Positions 9,431 through 18,929 of a stretch of DNA of 64,000 bases are shown here, in pieces. The stretch's first letter is position 1, and every line of letters begins with the position of its first letter. The position numbers were made by a program, and so were the translations under genes. The stretch lies in contig CAIQVJ010000007.1 of the NCBI GenBank assembly GCA_903875225.1, positions 89,795 to 153,794 of the forward strand, written 5' to 3'. Below the pieces are notes generated by a model, which was given only the letters and a program-made list of their open reading frames with translations, made no database searches and was not told where the DNA came from. The DNA comes from an uncultured Pseudomonadota bacterium. Its GTDB lineage: Bacteria > Myxococcota_A > UBA796 > SXON01.

Positions 9431-11831
9431 GCACCGGGCCCCCCGTCAACCTCCGCACCAGCTTCAACGCCTCGACCACGCTCACGGGCAGGAGCCCGAG
9501 CCCTGCCGCCAGGAGAAGGTGCTCGGAGCTGATGGGGGCGAGGCCAAAGAGGCGCTGAGCGAGCGGGACGTAGTGCAGGCCGACCTGCGCGAACGCCGAG
9601 AGCACGACCACCGCGACGAGGCGCGGATTGGTGAACGCGCCGACCTCCCAGAACGTTCGCGTGCGACTGCGCGCGGCCAGCGCCCGGAAGAGCTCCCCGA
9701 ACACGAGCGTGGTGAACGCGAGGTTGCGCGCAAGCGCCACCCCCTCCGCCGGCACGGCCCAGGCAAAGACCCCGAGGGTGACTGCGCCCTGGAGGAGCCC
9801 GGTGCTGAGGATCGCCGACCACTCGGCCCTGCCGAGCATCGGCTGTCCCTGCGGCCGGGGCGCCCGGGCGAGAACGTCCTCCTCCACGGGATCCATGACC
9901 AGCGCGAGCGCCGGGAGTCCATCTGTGACAAGGTTGATCCACAACAATTGGATCGGGAGCAGCGGGAGTGGCAGGCCCCCGATCGCGGCCCCCAACATCA
10001 CCAGCAGCTCCCCGAAGTTGCCCGCCATCAGGTACACGACAGTCTTCTGGATGTTGTCGAAGATCCCGCGCCCCTCGCGCACTGCCGCGACGATGCTCGC
10101 GAAGTTGTCGTCCGAGAGCACCATGTCTGCGGCCTCGCGGGTCACCTCGGTGCCCCCCCGCCCCATTGCGATCCCGATGTGGGCCTCCCGCAGCGCCGGT
10201 GCATCGTTCACGCCGTCACCCGTCATCGCGACGATCGCGCCCTTCTCCTTCCAGAACCGCACGATCCGCAGCTTGTCCTCTGGGGTCGCCCGCGCGTGGA
10301 CACGGCTCTCGAGCAGTTCGCCGGGCTGCAGGATGCCCATCTCGCGGGCGATCGCCTCGGCGGTGACGGGGTGATCCCCGGTGATCATGACCGTCACGAT
10401 GCCCGCCGCCCGTGCCTGCGCAACAGCGACGACAGCCTCCTGCCGGGGTGGGTCCGCGATGCCGACCAGCCCGAGGAGGGTGAGCCCCGCTTCCTCCTCG
10501 CCCGGCCCCGTCGCGATCGCCAGCACGCGGAGCCCCCGCGCGGCCATGTCGCGGTTGGCCTCGCGGGCGGCATCGCCGGCGTCTGGACAACGCTGGATCA
10601 CGACCTCCGGGGCCCCCTTCACGTAGAGCACGCCGTCGGCCCGACGAATCGACATGAGCCTGCGGGCGGCGTCGAACGGATGGACGGACGCCCGCGGGTT
10701 CTCCCGCTCGATCCCGTCCCGCTCGATGCCCAGCTCCCTCCCGGCCATCAGCAGCGCGAGCTCGGTCGGGTCTCCCGTCGAGCTCTCGAGGTCGGCCTCG
10801 CAGTTGGAGACAGCGGCCCGCAGGATCGCCTGCTTGTCGCCCCCCCAGATCTCGCGGAGGGTCATCCCCCCCGTGGTGAGCGTGCCGGTCTTGTCGGTAC
10901 AGATGACCGTGGCCGCCCCCAGGGTCTCGACCGACGGCAGCCTTCTCACGAGCACGTTCCGCGAGGCCATGCGCTGGATTCCGACGGCGAGCGCGATGGT
11001 GACGATGGCCGGGAGGCCCTCAGGCACGGCGGCGACCGCCAACGACACGGACGAGAGCAGCACGTCGAGCCACCCGAGCCCCTGGACGAAGCCCAGCACC
11101 CCGACCACCGCGACGATCAGGAGGCAGAGCTTGATGAGGGTGCGGGAGACCCCTTCGAGCTGCACCTGGAGCGGCGTCGGCTCCTGCTCGGCGGTGGCGA
11201 GCAGGTGCGCGATGTGACCCAACTGGGTGCCCATCCCCGTGGCGAACACGACGGCCGAGCCCGTACCGGACCCGACGGCAGTGCCCGCGTGCACGCGATC
11301 GCGGCGCTCGGCCAGCGGCACGCTGTCAGCGAGCGGGGAAGGATCCTTCTCCACGGGCAGGCTCTCCCCCGTGAGCGCCGCCTCGTTCACGGTCAGCGCG
11401 TGGACATCCGCCAGCGCGGCATCCGCAGCGACGAGATCTCCCGCCTCGAGCAGCAGGAGATCGCCTGGAACGACCTCCCGCGCGGGGATCACCACCGGGT
11501 GCCCGTCGCGAAGCACCGTCGCGCGCGGGGCGGTCATCGCCCTCAGCGCCAGGACCGCGTTCTGGGCGCGGAACTCCTGGAAGAACCCGATGACCCCGTT
11601 GAGCGCCACGATGGTGAGGATCGCGATGCCGTCGAGCACCTCGCCCAGCCCCAACGCGACGAGGCTGGATACCACGAGCAGGCCGATCACCGGGCTGGCG
11701 AACTGGCGGAGCAGGATGCGCCATGCCGGCGTCGCCGCCTCCCTCCGGATCTCGTTCGGGCCCACCTGGGCGAGGCGTTCGGCGGCCACCGCGGCGGTGA
11801 GGCCTTTCGGCAGGGAGGAGGCGGGGGGCAT
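9399..11831 (-). CDS. P-type cation-transporting ATPase (P2/Ca2+-ATPase-like)
   Basis: 'CTDKTGTLTTGGMTLREIW', 'TGESLPVEKD', 'MTGDGVNDAPAL', 'PIQLLWINLVTDGLPALALVMDP'. Confidence 0.9.
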   Translation of the reverse strand: MPPASSLPKGLTAAVAAERLAQVGPNEIRREAATPAWRILLRQFASPVIGLLVVSSLVALGLGEVLDGIAILTIVALNGVIGFFQEFRAQNAVLALRAMTAPRATVLRDGHPVVIPAREVVPGDLLLLEAGDLVAADAALADVHALTVNEAALTGESLPVEKDPSPLADSVPLAERRDRVHAGTAVGSGTGSAVVFATGMGTQLGHIAHLLATAEQEPTPLQVQLEGVSRTLIKLCLLIVAVVGVLGFVQGLGWLDVLLSSVSLAVAAVPEGLPAIVTIALAVGIQRMASRNVLVRRLPSVETLGAATVICTDKTGTLTTGGMTLREIWGGDKQAILRAAVSNCEADLESSTGDPTELALLMAGRELGIERDGIERENPRASVHPFDAARRLMSIRRADGVLYVKGAPEVVIQRCPDAGDAAREANRDMAARGLRVLAIATGPGEEEAGLTLLGLVGIADPPRQEAVVAVAQARAAGIVTVMITGDHPVTAEAIAREMGILQPGELLESRVHARATPEDKLRIVRFWKEKGAIVAMTGDGVNDAPALREAHIGIAMGRGGTEVTREAADMVLSDDNFASIVAAVREGRGIFDNIQKTVVYLMAGNFGELLVMLGAAIGGLPLPLLPIQLLWINLVTDGLPALALVMDPVEEDVLARAPRPQGQPMLGRAEWSAILSTGLLQGAVTLGVFAWAVPAEGVALARNLAFTTLVFGELFRALAARSRTRTFWEVGAFTNPRLVAVVVLSAFAQVGLHYVPLAQRLFGLAPISSEHLLLAAGLGLLPVSVVEALKLVRRLTGGPVPTRPTPPVQS

Positions 11832-11892
11832 CTGGGCGTCCGGCGAGTGCGTGAAGGATAGTCACGACGCGGTCGCCGGCCATGTGAGGACG

Positions 11893-13749
11893 CTATTGCC
11901 CCGCCGCCGGGGCCTGGCGATTCTCCCGTCTCGGCGCCATCGGGGCCATCGCCGGCATGGAGAACCCGAGCGACGTCTCGTGCATCCCCATGATCGAGAG
12001 ATCCGGCCCGCCCGGCTGCACGTTCGCCGGCCACGCGAACACGGGGAAGGTCACCTCGGTCTTCCCGTTCCACGTGCTCATGTCCCAGGCCCGCGTGCGC
12101 TTGCCCGTCGCGACGGGCAGGCCGAACAGGGACTCGAAGATCGAGCCGTAGCTCGAGACCAGCGGGCTGAACGCCACCGGGAAGTACTCCCGGTTCAGCA
12201 CCATCACGCGCACGTCCTGATCGAGCAGGGCCTGCAGGTCGGCCGCCCGGAAGGTGAACGGCCCCTCGACCTTCCCCCTCTCCAGGGCCTGCATCTCGGT
12301 GAGGAAGCTGTTGCCGGCCACGAAGGTGTCCCACGCGTCGGGGCGCACCCGGTCCACCCACTCGGCATGGCCGTTCACCAGCTGTTTGTGGTGGTACAAC
12401 TGATAGATGAGCGGCGTCTCGCTGCTCGCCACCTCGGGGGCCAGCGGAGGCTCGATCATCCTCCTTCCCGGCAGCCTTTGGACCTTCACGTAGAACGGCT
12501 CCGGGGCGATCACGTGGGAGAACTGGGCGTGCCAGGGAGCGCCCTGGAGCTGGAGCTGTGCCGGGATCGAGAGCGCGACCCCGACGCCGAGCACCTTCCC
12601 CCCCCGCCGGCCCGAAAACAACCTGTCCGCGCCCAACGCAGCCAGCGTGGTGAGCGCATAGTTCAAGCCCGCGACGTGCCGGTAGGGCCACCAGAAGCGT
12701 CGTAGCGGCCGGGCGAGGCCGTACACCCAACTGTACGGGCCGTGCGGGATCAGCGCGCCCGCCATCAGCCCCCCGAACAGCAGCGCCACACCGAAGAGCC
12801 CCCACGCGGTCCGCCGCCGGGGATGCGCCAGCCCGAACAGCGCCAGGAGCACGGTGGTGAACGGCAATGCACGGCCTGAGTGCCGCCCGCCTGTCACCAG
12901 GAAGGGGATCCCCGGCCAGGTGCTGTCACCGAGCGCCTGCGGGTGTGGAAACTGCTCCTCTCCCGTGCCCGGTATGTTCGCCCAGTACCGCAGGTACACC
13001 CACAGGAGCGGGAGCACCAGCACGAGGTAGGTGGCCGAGAAGACCAGCAGCGACCGCCACTGCAGCCGGATCGAGGCCCCCCGGGCCGCCAACAGCACAC
13101 CCCCCGCGAGCACGCCAAAAAGACCGTAGTACCAGTAAAACAGCGACGTCAGCGCGAGCATGAGGGCCGACGTCAGCGCTCGGAGCGTGGACGGTTGATC
13201 CAGCACCCGAAGCCAGCTGGCAAGAAAGAACCCGAGCCAGCAGATGCTGACCTGCGAAAACCGCCCGGCCCCCAGCTCCTGCATGGCGTACAGCGAGAGC
13301 GTGGTCGTCGGGCACGCCGCCAGCGCAGCGGTCTGGCTCGCGCCCGCAGCCCTCGCCAGCGCCCAGCCGGCCAGCCCGTTGAGGACAAGCACGCCCACGA
13401 GGTAGACGTTCGACCCGAGCGGCCAGCCCAGGGCGGCGTAGATCGGCAGGAACGCAAACCCCTCGCTCCCGTTGCCCGCGAGCCAGGGGGCATCGCCGAC
13501 CGGCCAGTAGTAGGTGTCGTTGTGAAGGATGCTCTGGCCGTGCAGGAGCTGGTCGGCCACCCAGACCATGAGCCAGTGGTTCCCGAGGCAATCGGGGTGG
13601 ATGTAGTTGCAGAGGATGGTGTCACGGGGCGACGTGGCCGCAACCCAGGTCGCGGCGAGCGCACACACGAGCGCCAGGACGAACGCAGGACCGATCCCAG
13701 CAGCGAGCCGGGCGGCCGTGCTCGGCGATGGCGGCGTGTCAGTCTGCAC
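11893..13749 (-). CDS. Polytopic membrane protein, glycosyltransferase-like
   Basis: Multiple hydrophobic segments; GTG start at 13749 (VQTDTPPSPSTAARLAAGIGPAFVLAL). The upstream part of the ORF-track entry is antisense to the next gene. Confidence 0.65.
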   Translation of the reverse strand: MQTDTPPSPSTAARLAAGIGPAFVLALVCALAATWVAATSPRDTILCNYIHPDCLGNHWLMVWVADQLLHGQSILHNDTYYWPVGDAPWLAGNGSEGFAFLPIYAALGWPLGSNVYLVGVLVLNGLAGWALARAAGASQTAALAACPTTTLSLYAMQELGAGRFSQVSICWLGFFLASWLRVLDQPSTLRALTSALMLALTSLFYWYYGLFGVLAGGVLLAARGASIRLQWRSLLVFSATYLVLVLPLLWVYLRYWANIPGTGEEQFPHPQALGDSTWPGIPFLVTGGRHSGRALPFTTVLLALFGLAHPRRRTAWGLFGVALLFGGLMAGALIPHGPYSWVYGLARPLRRFWWPYRHVAGLNYALTTLAALGADRLFSGRRGGKVLGVGVALSIPAQLQLQGAPWHAQFSHVIAPEPFYVKVQRLPGRRMIEPPLAPEVASSETPLIYQLYHHKQLVNGHAEWVDRVRPDAWDTFVAGNSFLTEMQALERGKVEGPFTFRAADLQALLDQDVRVMVLNREYFPVAFSPLVSSYGSIFESLFGLPVATGKRTRAWDMSTWNGKTEVTFPVFAWPANVQPGGPDLSIMGMHETSLGFSMPAMAPMAPRRENRQAPAAGQ

Positions 13750-13888
13750 GTGTCGTCGTAGCACCTCTGGGTGCGGGCTGCGGGCCCCGTGCACCGATCC
13801 CGGGATCCGTGAGTATCTTGCACCCGGAGCTCTCGACCGCCATGCACCGCGCCCCACCCGGACGGACCTTGACCCCGAGGGCGCCGCG

Positions 13889-16447
13889 TTGGAGAAGCTG
13901 ACCCCCCCTGGCCCCGCTCGACCGCCGGAAACCGGGGATGCCATCCTCGCGAGTAGCTGGGGCGCCGATCCAGCGGCGCTCTTCGCAGCGCTGGGGAGCA
14001 CCCCCGCCGGCCTCTCGGAGAGCGCGGTCCAGGGCGCCCGGCGCGTACACGGCCTCAACCGGCTCACCCGCCTGGGGGGCCACTCCGACCTGCACCTGCT
14101 GTGGGGGCAGGTGGCGAGCCCGATGGTGCTGCTGTTGCTCGCTGCGGGGGTGCTCTCCCTGGCGGTCGGATCGGCCGTGGACGCCTGGATCATCTTCGGG
14201 ATCGTGGGCCTGAGCGTGCTGATCGGCTTCTGGCAGGAGCGCGCGGCCGTGCACGCAGTCGAGGCCCTGCTCGCCCGGGTGGCCGTGAACACGACCGTGC
14301 TCCGCGGCGGGGTCGAGACCGAGATCCCCGTCTCCGAGGTCGTCCCCGGCGACGTCATCCGGCTGCGAGCGGGCAACCTCATCCCGGCCGACGCCGTGCT
14401 GGTCGAAGCGAAGGCGCTGCACGTGGACGAAGCGGCGCTCACGGGCGAATCGCTCCCGACCGAGAAGCGCCCCGGGTCGGTGCCCGTGGAGACCCCCCTG
14501 GCCGGTCGACTGGGCTCGCTCTGGTTTGGCACCCACGTAGTGAGCGGAACCGCCACGGCGCTGGTCGTCCGCACCGGGGCGGACACCGCGTTCGGGGAGA
14601 TCGCCGGGCGCTTGAACACCCAGCCGCCCCCCTCCGACTTCCAGCGCGGCGTCGCAGCGTTCGGCGGGCTGCTCGTTCGTGTCACCTCGGTGCTCGTCTT
14701 CGGAATCTTTGCAGCGAACCTGTACTTTCAGAGACCCTTCCTGGAGTCGCTGCTGTTCGCGGTGGCGCTGGCGGTGGGGCTCGTGCCCGAGATGCTCCCC
14801 GCGATCGTGAGCCTGACGCTCTCCGCCGGCGCGCGACGCATGGCCAAGCGCGGCGTCATCGTCAAACGGCTGGCGGCGATCGAGAACTTCGGGAGCATGA
14901 ACGTGCTCTGCTCCGACAAGACCGGCACGCTCACCGAGGGCCGGGTGCAGCTGGAGGGCGCGCTCGACGTCGAGGGCGGGACGTCACCCCGGGTGCTGCG
15001 GTACGCCGCCGCGAACGCCACGTTCGAGACGGGTTTCCTCAACCCGGTGGACGCCTCGCTGCGCGCTGCTGCGCCGGACCTCACGGGGCTCACCCGCCTC
15101 GACGAGGTGCCCTACGACTTTCTCCGAAAGCGCCTCTCGGTGCTGATGGACGAGGCGGGTACCCCCGTGCTGGTGACGAAGGGGGCCCTCTCCAACATCC
15201 TCGAGGTCTGCACCGAAGCGCTGCTACCCGACGGTCGACACGTCGCGCTCGGAGAGGTCCGGGCTTCGATCGAGGCCCGTTTCCAGGCGCTCTCCGAGCA
15301 GGGGCAGCGGGTGCTGGGACTGGCAACGCGCACGTTGCCGGGGATGACCGGGACCAGCGCAGGGGACGAGCTCGGCATGACGTTCGAGGGCTTCCTGGCG
15401 TTCGCAGACCCTCCCCGGGCGGACGCCGGGCAGGTCGTACTGGCGTTGCGGGAGCTCGGCATCCGCCTGCAGATCATCACGGGCGACAACCGGGCCGTGG
15501 CAGCGCGGGTGGCCCGCGCCGTGGGGATCGAAGCCCCCGTCGTGGTGAGCGGCGCGGAGCTGCACACCCTCTCGGATGCCGCGCTCTTCGCCCGCGTGGG
15601 CTCCGTCGACGTGTTCGCAGAGGTGGAGCCGAACCAGAAGGAACGCATCATCCTCGCGCAGAAGAAGGCGGGAAACGTCGTCGGGTTCCTCGGCGACGGC
15701 ATCAACGACGCGACCGCCCTGCACGCCGCAGACGTGGGGATCTCGGTCGACAGCGCCGCAGACGTCGCCAAGGAGGCGGCGGAGATCGTGCTCCTGGAGC
15801 ATGACCTGGCGGTCGTGCTCGACGGCGTGCGGGAGGGGCGCGCGACGTTCGCGAACACGCTGAAGTACATCTACATCACCACCAGCGCCAACTTCGGGAA
15901 CATGCTGTCGATGGCCGGCGCGACACTGTTCCTGCCGTTCCTCCCCCTGTTGCCACGCCAGATCCTGCTCAACAACTTCCTCTCCGACTTTCCGGCCATG
16001 ACAATCGCGACGGACCATGTGGACGCCGCCCAGGTCGCGCGGCCCCAACGCTGGGACGTGAAGCGCATCCGGAATTTCATGTTCGTCTTCGGCGGGATCA
16101 GCAGCGTGTTCGACTTCATGACGTTTGGGTTCCTGCTCTGGCTCGGGGAGACGCAGGACATCTTTCGCGCGGGCTGGTTTCTCGTCTCGTTGCTCACCGA
16201 GTTGGTCATCCTGTTGGTCATGCGTACCCACCAGCCCTTCCACAAGAGCAAGCCGAGCACGGCGCTCCTCGTGTCGACGATCGCCACTGCTGGGGTCACC
16301 CTCCTCCTCGTCATCCTGCCTGTCGGCGGGCCCTTCGGGCTCGTGCCGCTGCCGCCGCTCGTGCTGCTCGGCTGCCTCGGCATCACCGCCGCCTACGCCA
16401 CGGCCAGCGAATTGGCAAAGCAATGGTTTTTCAAGCGCTTTTCATGA
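13889..16447 (+). CDS. mgtA: Magnesium-translocating P-type ATPase (MgtA/P3B-like)
   Basis: 'CSDKTGTLTEGRVQLEG', 'TGESLPTEKRPG', 'GDGINDATALHAADVGISVDSAADVAKEAAEIVLLE', 'ILLNNFLSDFPAMTIATDHVD'. TTG start inferred. Confidence 0.85.
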   Translation: MEKLTPPGPARPPETGDAILASSWGADPAALFAALGSTPAGLSESAVQGARRVHGLNRLTRLGGHSDLHLLWGQVASPMVLLLLAAGVLSLAVGSAVDAWIIFGIVGLSVLIGFWQERAAVHAVEALLARVAVNTTVLRGGVETEIPVSEVVPGDVIRLRAGNLIPADAVLVEAKALHVDEAALTGESLPTEKRPGSVPVETPLAGRLGSLWFGTHVVSGTATALVVRTGADTAFGEIAGRLNTQPPPSDFQRGVAAFGGLLVRVTSVLVFGIFAANLYFQRPFLESLLFAVALAVGLVPEMLPAIVSLTLSAGARRMAKRGVIVKRLAAIENFGSMNVLCSDKTGTLTEGRVQLEGALDVEGGTSPRVLRYAAANATFETGFLNPVDASLRAAAPDLTGLTRLDEVPYDFLRKRLSVLMDEAGTPVLVTKGALSNILEVCTEALLPDGRHVALGEVRASIEARFQALSEQGQRVLGLATRTLPGMTGTSAGDELGMTFEGFLAFADPPRADAGQVVLALRELGIRLQIITGDNRAVAARVARAVGIEAPVVVSGAELHTLSDAALFARVGSVDVFAEVEPNQKERIILAQKKAGNVVGFLGDGINDATALHAADVGISVDSAADVAKEAAEIVLLEHDLAVVLDGVREGRATFANTLKYIYITTSANFGNMLSMAGATLFLPFLPLLPRQILLNNFLSDFPAMTIATDHVDAAQVARPQRWDVKRIRNFMFVFGGISSVFDFMTFGFLLWLGETQDIFRAGWFLVSLLTELVILLVMRTHQPFHKSKPSTALLVSTIATAGVTLLLVILPVGGPFGLVPLPPLVLLGCLGITAAYATASELAKQWFFKRFS

Positions 16448-16475
16448 TCGCATCCAATATCCGGCGGCGCGCCGG

Positions 16476-17795
16476 ATGAGCGTGCTCGCGCTCCTCGTGC
16501 TCGGCCCGCCGGCGTTGGGTGCCGCGCCCGCCGCTGCGGTCGAGCCGCCGGCGAGCGAGGAGCCAACCAATCCACGCCCGGAAGTGCGTCGCTCGCCCGT
16601 GGAGCTGCGCGTGCGCAGCCTGCCCACCCCGACGGCTCCGTTGCGGGGGAGGATCCCGCCAAACGAACCCTTCACCGTGCTCATGAGGGTGGGCGGCGAG
16701 AGGTGCGCAGGGGACGGATGGGGCATGCTGCAGGGTGGGTACACGTGTCTCGCCAAAACGCAGGTGGTGGACGAAACCCCCGTCGCCCTCCCCCGCCTGG
16801 TGCCCTTCGACCCTCCCACCCCCGAGGAGTACCGCGCCTACGTGCGCGACGGGACCTGGCCGCGGGACCCGGACACCACCGAAGCCCTGCTGCCCTTCGT
16901 GTACGGCAAGGCGTGGCGCCACTGGGCAGGCACCAACTACGCGAGCCTGGAGGCGTGGGAGCGCGGCGATCCCCCCGTGGCCACCCTCGACGCCGACCAC
17001 AAGTACCACTTCGTCGCCGCCGTCGAGGCAGCGCGCGGGACAGCCCTCGTGCGCGACGATGGCCGGGTCGTCCCCCTCGCAGATGCGTTCATCTACCCCG
17101 TTTCCCGCTTTCACGGAGCGGAGTTGACCGGTGCAGACGCGCTCGCACCGGGAGAGATGCAGGCCTGGGTGTTGCCCTACGGCGGCGCGAACCTACGCGA
17201 GGCCCCCAACGGCGCCGTCGGGCTGGTGCTCCCCCACCAGACCCCCCTGCGCGTGGTGCCCACGGCGAACCCACGCTGGGTCGAGGCGCCCGACGCCCTG
17301 GGGCCGGACGTCCCAGGCTACGTCGCCGTCTCCGTCCTACGCTTCGCGAGGCCCCGCGCCCGCCCCGTAGGGCTCGCGCCGGACGCGGTGTGGGTCGACA
17401 TCGACGTGAGCGAGCAGGTGCTGATGCTGATGCTGGGAGACACGCCGATCTTCGCCACGCTGGTCTCCACCGGCCTCGTCGAACGCGACACCCCGCCGGG
17501 GGTCTACCAGATGCTCGACAAGACCATCCACGGCGACATGGCGAGCCTCCCCGACGCCGAGGAGCCGTACCACGTCGAGAGCGTCCCCTGGGTGATGCAC
17601 TTTCGACCGCGCTACGCCCTGCACGGCGTGTTCTGGCACTGGGGGTTCGGCAGCCGGGCCAGCCATGGCTGCGTGAACCTCGCGCCGCTCGATGCCCGGC
17701 GGATCTTCGACGCCATCCAGCCGCGGCTGCCGGACGGCTGGTCGAGCGTGATCGCCGGCCCGGACGAGCCGGGGACCACCGTGCGCATACGCTGA
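16476..17795 (+). CDS. Secreted L,D-transpeptidase (YkuD family)
   Basis: Signal peptide MSVLALLVLGPPALGAAPAAA; catalytic 'GFGSRASHGCVNLAPLDARRIF'. Confidence 0.85.
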   Translation: MSVLALLVLGPPALGAAPAAAVEPPASEEPTNPRPEVRRSPVELRVRSLPTPTAPLRGRIPPNEPFTVLMRVGGERCAGDGWGMLQGGYTCLAKTQVVDETPVALPRLVPFDPPTPEEYRAYVRDGTWPRDPDTTEALLPFVYGKAWRHWAGTNYASLEAWERGDPPVATLDADHKYHFVAAVEAARGTALVRDDGRVVPLADAFIYPVSRFHGAELTGADALAPGEMQAWVLPYGGANLREAPNGAVGLVLPHQTPLRVVPTANPRWVEAPDALGPDVPGYVAVSVLRFARPRARPVGLAPDAVWVDIDVSEQVLMLMLGDTPIFATLVSTGLVERDTPPGVYQMLDKTIHGDMASLPDAEEPYHVESVPWVMHFRPRYALHGVFWHWGFGSRASHGCVNLAPLDARRIFDAIQPRLPDGWSSVIAGPDEPGTTVRIR

Positions 17796-17868
17796 CCCCG
17801 CCCTTGAAAGCAGGAGAACGGCGCATAGCTGAAATTCCGGTGCAACCCAAACGTCCGGAGACGCTCCA

Positions 17869-18219
17869 ATGGAGAACAACCCCCCTCCCCCACCGCTCCC
17901 AGCATGGTGGCGGCACGATCACAGCGTCGGATGGGACCGTGTGCGGGCGGCCGTCCGGCGGGAGTGGTCCCGGCGCATGCTCCCCCCGCCCGGCCATCCG
18001 GCGGCGCCCGCTGCCAGGGGTGTGGCGGCCCCTCCCTCGGTCGAGCCCGGCGAGGCCCCGCTCCGATTCGGATACGGCGCTGCGGCCTACTATGGGCAGC
18101 CGTGGGGCGAGGAGACGGAGCTCCAGCTCAAGGGCGACTGGGCGCTCCTCCACCCGGACCAGCCCTGGGACGACGTCCGCGACGCGGTCCGACACGGTTG
18201 GGACCACGGGCTGCTCTGA
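17869..18219 (+). CDS. Small conserved-looking hypothetical protein
   Basis: 116 aa; C-terminus 'LRFGYGAAAYYGQPWGEETELQLKGDWALLHPDQPWDDVRDAVRHGWDHGLL' looks like a folded domain. Confidence 0.6.
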   Translation: MENNPPPPPLPAWWRHDHSVGWDRVRAAVRREWSRRMLPPPGHPAAPAARGVAAPPSVEPGEAPLRFGYGAAAYYGQPWGEETELQLKGDWALLHPDQPWDDVRDAVRHGWDHGLL

Positions 18220-18236
18220 CCGCGGGGCGCCCGCCC

Positions 18237-18929
18237 CTACATTCCCCGCTCGTAGGATGAGAGCAGGCGCCCACCGCCCTCGTCCACCAGCCCGACGCCC
18301 CCGGCGAACCCGAGGCTGGCTCCGGGCGTATAGGTGATCCGGAAGCCGTCGAAGCTCCCGGCGGGGGTGTCGATCGACCCCGCCGCGGCGGATCCGGCGA
18401 TCGACCATTCGATCGTGGAGTCCTGCAGGACCGCGCCGTCGGACCGGGTCACTGTGAGATGCACGCTCCCGACGGTGCTGAACTGGGGCGTTGCCGCCGG
18501 ATCGGCTGGAACGAACAACATCGGCGGGTCGTACACGAGCACGTCGGTAGCCGTGGGATCGGAGCTGTCGGCGTGCTCCGTGCCGAGCAGCGACACGCCG
18601 CTCACGTCGTCCATGTAGTAGACCGTCGAGGAGTCCGAGATCCCGCCCGTGGCGTTCGAATTCCACTCCGAGACCCCCCAACAGTCCACGCCCTCGAAGG
18701 TCGTCGCCCCCATCGTGACCCGGTGCTCGGCGCCGCCGTCTGCCGTGTCGTAGGACCATGACCATCCCGTCCCGAGCGGGTAGTAGTCGTCGCCCTCCCC
18801 GACGAGCCCGGTGTCTCCGCGGCGGGAGTCGCGCGAGGACGAGTCGTGAAAGCCGGTCTCGCCGGGGGGCCGGACGTGGTGACAGCCGAGGAGCACGAGC
18901 GCGAGCAGGACCACGCCGCGCGAGGTCAA
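18237..18929 (-). CDS. Hypothetical lipoprotein, similar in layout to the gene at 55140-55835
   Basis: TTG start 18929 overlapping upstream stop (TTGA); lipobox 'LALVLLGC'; 'DTPAGSFDGFRITYTPG...GGVGLVDEGG'. Confidence 0.65.
   Translation of the reverse strand: MTSRGVVLLALVLLGCHHVRPPGETGFHDSSSRDSRRGDTGLVGEGDDYYPLGTGWSWSYDTADGGAEHRVTMGATTFEGVDCWGVSEWNSNATGGISDSSTVYYMDDVSGVSLLGTEHADSSDPTATDVLVYDPPMLFVPADPAATPQFSTVGSVHLTVTRSDGAVLQDSTIEWSIAGSAAAGSIDTPAGSFDGFRITYTPGASLGFAGGVGLVDEGGGRLLSSYERGM

Noticed and set aside
9519-11861. 780-aa plus-strand ORF opposite the P-type ATPase
   Set aside because: Antisense artefact; sense strand has complete P-type ATPase signatures.
11893-14685. 930-aa version of the membrane glycosyltransferase-like ORF
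   Set aside because: N-terminal ~310 residues are antisense to the MgtA-like gene; start reassigned to 13749.
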